Notes under the pieces: generated by a model
Database searches by the model: none
Told to the model about the DNA's origin: nothing
What the model saw: only the letters and a program-made list of their open reading frames with translations
Program-made: the position numbers and the translations under genes
Origin: Thermoplasmata archaeon
Lineage (GTDB): Archaea > Thermoplasmatota > Thermoplasmata > UBA10834
NCBI GenBank assembly: GCA_025457845.1
Contig: JALOTO010000084.1
Coordinates: 1 to 10,438, forward strand
Length of the DNA: 10,438 bases
Direction: 5' to 3'
Shown here: positions 7,363 through 10,438 of the stretch, piece by piece
Layout: each line of letters opens with the position of its first letter
How positions within the stretch are numbered: position 1 is the stretch's first letter

Positions 7363-7817
7363 GCACTGAGGCACACGGACAGAGCCAAGCACATGTCGGA
7401 GGCGAGCACTTCGAACCGAAGATACTCGTCTTCTGCTGCAACTGGTGCTCCTACGCCGGGGCGGACCTGGCGGGGGTCAGCAGGCTGCAGATGCCACCCC
7501 ACTTCAGGGTGATCAGGGTCATGTGCTCGGCCAGGGTAGACCCCGAGTTCGTCCTGAGGGCGTTCCAGAAGGGCGCGGACGGCGTGCTCGTCGCAGGCTG
7601 CCACCCGGCGGACTGCCACTACATCGGAGGGAACTACAGGACCCGCAGGAGGATAGCCCTCCTGAGGATGCTGCTCCAGCAGTTCGGGTTCGACCCGGGC
7701 AGGCTGAAGCTCGAGTGGGTCTCGGCCGGCGAGGGCGAGAAGTTCCAGAAGACCATCACGGAGTTCACGAACACCATAGTCGAACTAGGACCATCACCCA
7801 TGAGAGGTGGTGAATGA
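7359..7817 (+). CDS. mvhD: MvhD hydrogenase [2Fe-2S] subunit, stand-alone, module 2
   Basis: This is a 152-residue MvhD, the electron link between MvhG and HdrA. It has a short Gly/His-rich N-terminal tail (about 16 residues), then FEPKILVF and the [2Fe-2S] ligands: CNWC (C27, C30; C26 precedes them as an extra cysteine), VMC, and AGCHPADC. It closely matches the first 140 residues of the fusion at 3530, through EWVSAGEGEKF and ELGP, and stops where that protein's linker begins. The ATG at 7359 overlaps the TGA of hdrA (ATGA), with GGAGGTGA at 7347-7354. Its own TGA (7815-7817) overlaps the next ATG. Length is normal for the family. Confidence 0.93.
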   Translation: MSTEAHGQSQAHVGGEHFEPKILVFCCNWCSYAGADLAGVSRLQMPPHFRVIRVMCSARVDPEFVLRAFQKGADGVLVAGCHPADCHYIGGNYRTRRRIALLRMLLQQFGFDPGRLKLEWVSAGEGEKFQKTITEFTNTIVELGPSPMRGGE

Positions 7818-8203
7818 GGATGCCTGCCAACGAGGCCAAGCTCAGGGCGGCCCTCCGCACGGTGGAGGGAGAGCGCATCAGGTGGCTCCTGGGGAAGAAG
7901 GGGCCGCTGACCACGACCGGGAACGTGTTCGGCGAGAAGATAACCGACGCGAGGTACAGCTTCATCCTGCAGAAGGCCGCGGGCGTGGAGCTGGACCGGA
8001 ACCTCCTTCTCCTCGAGATGGAGCAGGGGCCCAGGACCGTGCACGAGCTGCACGACGCCACGAGGCTCCCGAAACCCGAGATCGTGAAGCACATCATAGC
8101 CCTGAAGAGGTGGAGGCTGGTCGAGCAGGTAGGGACGAAGGACCGGTCTCCGCAGTACGTGGCCTCAGCGAGGAAGGCATCCGAGAAGAGAGAGGTGAGC
8201 TGA
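7814..8203 (+). CDS. Winged-helix protein homologous to the C-terminal domain of the fused MvhD
   Basis: This 129-residue basic, soluble protein has no cysteines. Residues about 57-105 read as a winged helix: an N-terminal helix (NLLLLEMEQGP), the helix-turn-helix (RTVHELHDATRLPKPEIVKH), then IIALKRWRLVEQVG leading to the wing. The preceding 50 residues also match the fused MvhD at 3530: both have GNV followed by Tyr/Phe, then two residues and Lys-Leu/Ile. This gene is therefore the separated equivalent of that domain. The ATG 7814 overlaps the mvhD stop (ATGA) behind GAGGTG at 7804-7809; ATG 7820 is an alternative. It ends one base before the mvhG ATG. Position deep in the operon suggests a partner of the complex or an autoregulator; neither is shown. 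It could bind DNA, or the fold could serve only protein contacts. Confidence 0.8.
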   Translation: MRMPANEAKLRAALRTVEGERIRWLLGKKGPLTTTGNVFGEKITDARYSFILQKAAGVELDRNLLLLEMEQGPRTVHELHDATRLPKPEIVKHIIALKRWRLVEQVGTKDRSPQYVASARKASEKREVS

Positions 8204-8204
8204 C

Positions 8205-9150
8205 ATGGCTGACAAGATCAAGATTGCACAGTACTGGGGAGCAGGGTGCGGCGGGTGCGACGTCGCGCTCCTGGACATAGACGCCAAGATTCTCGACATC
8301 CACGCGATAGCCGAGGTCGTCTTCTGGCCGATAGGCTTCGACGGGAAGCTGCACGAGATCGAGGCGATGCCCGACAAGAGCATAGTCCGTCATAATGATC
8401 GGGTTCGGATCGTGCGCCTGCTTCGGCGGGACGCCCGGCCTGGCCAACGTGACGAACAGGAAGGAGGTCTTCCAGACGGTCTACAAGGACACGCAGTCGA
8501 CGGACAACCCCAACTCCGTGATGCCCCAGACCCACACGAAGACCAAGGACGGCGACCTGGAGCTCCCGGAGTTCTATGACACCGTCAAGATGCTCGACGA
8601 GGTCGTCGATGTCGACTACTTCATGCCCGGCTGCCCTCCGACGGTCAACCTGATCGCCCTGGCGGTCGACGCCGTCGTGAAGCACGTCAAGGAGGGGGCG
8701 CCGCTGCCCCCGAAGGGCACGGTCATAGCCTCCGACAAGACCCTGTGTGACGAATGTAAGAGGGAGAGGGTCGAGAAGAACAGGAGGATCGAGAGGATCT
8801 ATCAGGCGTACGAGATAACGCCCGACCCGAAGAAGTGCCTCCTGGACCAGGGCATCATATGCATAGGGCCAGCGACCCGCGCGGGATGCGGCGCGATGTG
8901 CCCCAACGCGCAGATGCCGTGCAGGGGCTGCATGGGCCCGACGAGGGCCGTCACGGACCAGGGCGCGAGCATGCTCTCCGCGGTCTCCTCCCTGCTGAAC
9001 ATCACGGATTCGGAGGCAAAGCTAAGTGAGGAGCAGATAATGGAGCTCATGCTGCAGGTCAAAGACCCGCTCGGGACCTTCTACGCTTTCACGCTGCCGA
9101 AGTCCCCGATCAAGCGCGTCGTGACCGAGAGAGGCAAGAGGAAGGTGTGA
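8205..9150 (+). CDS. mvhG: [NiFe] hydrogenase small subunit (MvhG type), frameshifted by an internal deletion
   Basis: The small subunit carries the Fe-S relay from the NiFe site to MvhD. The first frame (ATG 8205, GAGGTGA at 8192-8198) gives the N-terminus with CGGC (C15, C18) and continues to about MPDKSI at 8384. The gene then resumes in another frame with VIMIGFGSCACFGGTPGLAN, MPGCPP (about 8625), LCDECKRER, a CLLDQGIICIGPATRAGCG block and MPCRGCMGPT, ending at TGA 9148-9150. These are the usual ligands for three clusters. Compared with my knowledge of MvhG, a stretch of about 23 residues before the GFGSCACFGG motif is missing, with a length of 2 modulo 3, which breaks the frame. ATG 8395 is internal to the family alignment and not a real start. 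The MvhD/HdrA context supports group 3c. All cysteine motifs survive, so sequence error is as likely as true inactivation. Confidence 0.85.
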
Positions 9151-10438
9151 TCACCGTGGCTGGACCTATCATCAACGACACCGCAGTGAAGACCAAGGAG
9201 AGGAAGATCAGCATCGACCCCATAACGAGGCTCGAGGGGCACGGCAAGATCGAGATCTTCCTGAACGAGGCCGGCGATGTCGCCGACGCGTACCTCCAGG
9301 TGCCCGAGCTCAGGGGCTTCGAGAGGTTCTGCATAGGGAGGCACGTGATGGAGCTGCCGGTCCTGACCAACAGGCTCTGCGGCGTCTGCCCGGCGGCGCA
9401 CCACCTGGCATCCACCAAGGCCCTGGACGCGGTCTTCAACGCCGAGCCTCCGCCCACGGCGAAGAAGCTCAGGGAGCTCTTCTACATGGGCCAGTACACC
9501 CACAGCCACATAGCCCACTTCTATGCCCTGGCAGCACCGGACTTCGTGCTCGGGCCGTCCGCTCCGGCCAACAAGAGGAACGTCCTCGGAGTCGTCGACG
9601 CGGTCGGCGTGCCGATCGGCGCGGAGGTCATAAAGCACAGGTCTTACGGACAGAAGGTCCAGGAGATAGTCGGCGGCAGGGCGACCCACCCCGTGTTCGG
9701 CCTCCCCGGAGGCGTAGATGGAGGAGATGGCCAAGAGCTGCGTCGAGTTCGGCAAGTTCACTGTGAAGCTCTTCCACGACGTCGTCCTCGCGAACAAGGA
9801 CTACCTGGGCCTCATACTGAACCAGGACGCGTACTACCTTGACTCCTACTACATGGGAATGGTCGACAAGGACAACAAGAGCAACTTCTACGACGGGGAC
9901 ATCCGCGTGGTCGACCAGACCGGCAAGGAGTTCGCCAGGTTCAAGCCGAGCCAGTACCTGGACGTCATCGCGGAGCACGTCGAGCCCTGGACCTACATGA
10001 AGATGCCCTACCTGAAGAAGGTCGGGTGGAAGGGCTTCGTCACCGGCCCGACGAGCGGCATATACAGGGTCGGACCCCTGGGCAGGATCAACGTCTGCGA
10101 CGGGTACACGACCCCGCTCGCACAGGCCGAGTACGAGGTCTTCAAGAAGACCGTCAAGGACCTGGGCGTCACCGGACCGGTGCACCACACCCTGGCGTTC
10201 CACTGGGCGAGGGTCATCGAGCTCCAGCACGCCGCGGAACGCATGCTGCAGCTCGCGAGCGACAAGAGCATCACCAGCGCCGACATCAGGGGCAAGTTCA
10301 ACCCACCCAAGGAGGGCGTGGGCATAGTCGAGGCCCCGAGGGCACGCTGATACACCACTACGCCTCCGACAAGGACGGCATCTGCACCAAGATCAACATG
10401 ATCGTCGCGACGACGAACAACTACGCGGCCATCAACAC
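9147..10438 (+). CDS. mvhA: [NiFe] hydrogenase large subunit (MvhA type), two frame breaks, 3' end outside window
   Basis: This is the catalytic H2-oxidising subunit. It starts at GTG 9147 overlapping the mvhG stop (GTGA). SIDPITRLEGHGKIEIFL and the NiFe ligand motif RLCGVCPAAHH (C78, C81) are in the first frame, up to HPVFGLPGGV near 9714. The second frame runs from about 9718 (MEEMAKSCVEFGKF; an internal Met) to 10340. The third, identical to the first, runs from 10341 (GTLIHHYASDKDGICTKIN) to the window edge. At 9714-9718 about 10-12 family residues are missing. At 10339-10343 a GGG where GGGG would restore the frame causes a premature TGA at 10348. The C-terminal DPCxxC ligands lie beyond the window. 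Sequence and neighbours indicate group 3c. The single-base break looks like a homopolymer error; the other break is harder to judge. Confidence 0.85.

Noticed and set aside
1970..10345. Programmed ribosomal frameshifting at the frame breaks
   Set aside because: At three sites residues expected from homologues are missing, which slipping cannot explain, and no X-XXY-YYZ slippery sequence is evident. The site at 10340 is better explained by one missing G.
1..10438. CRISPR arrays, tRNA or rRNA genes, insertion sequences, prophage genes
   Set aside because: No regularly spaced repeats, tRNA-like clover-leaf sequence, transposase motif or phage gene was seen on either strand.

Overview
The window is most likely from an archaeon. 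The Shine-Dalgarno sites are strong and repeated (GGAGGTGA type), AGG dominates arginine codons, ATA is common for isoleucine, GC content is high, and the gene content is the Mvh hydrogenase/Hdr type known mainly from methanogens and related Archaea. A euryarchaeal or Thermoplasmatota-like source is my guess; the sequence does not settle it.

Layout, all on the + strand. (1) At 2-259 is the 3' end of an unrecognised small Cys/Lys-rich protein. (2) At 260-462 is a leader region with a possible 52-codon small ORF (280-438), a perfect 10-bp palindrome and short direct repeats. (3) Module 1 (463-4324) holds hdrA as two separate genes, followed by an mvhD fused to a C-terminal winged-helix domain. 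(4) Module 2 (4321-8203) holds one 1013-residue hdrA carrying both HdrA halves, followed by mvhD and the winged-helix domain as separate genes. (5) At 8205-10438 are the [NiFe] hydrogenase small subunit (mvhG) and large subunit (mvhA), the latter cut by the window end. From 463 onward each gene overlaps the next by 4 bases (ATGA or GTGA) or lies within 1-4 bases of it, so this looks like one translationally coupled operon.

How the genes work together, by family knowledge: MvhA oxidises H2, electrons pass through the Fe-S clusters of MvhG and the [2Fe-2S] cluster of MvhD to the FAD of HdrA, and HdrA bifurcates them to ferredoxin and to a heterodisulfide reductase (HdrBC). No hdrB or hdrC is in the window, so the high-potential acceptor is unknown here. 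One hydrogenase core apparently serves two diverged HdrA/MvhD arms.

The most notable feature is that the two modules are mirror images in gene structure. Where module 1 has HdrA split and MvhD-wHTH fused, module 2 has HdrA fused and MvhD/wHTH split, with both borders at matching positions. A winged-helix domain as a standing partner of MvhD is also unusual.

Three genes (second hdrA, mvhG, mvhA) carry lesions. There are three frame-breaking deletions of roughly 30-70 bases, one in-frame gap of about 66 bases, and one single-base loss in a G run. Sequence on both sides of each lesion remains well conserved, so assembly or sequencing error is at least as likely as real gene decay.
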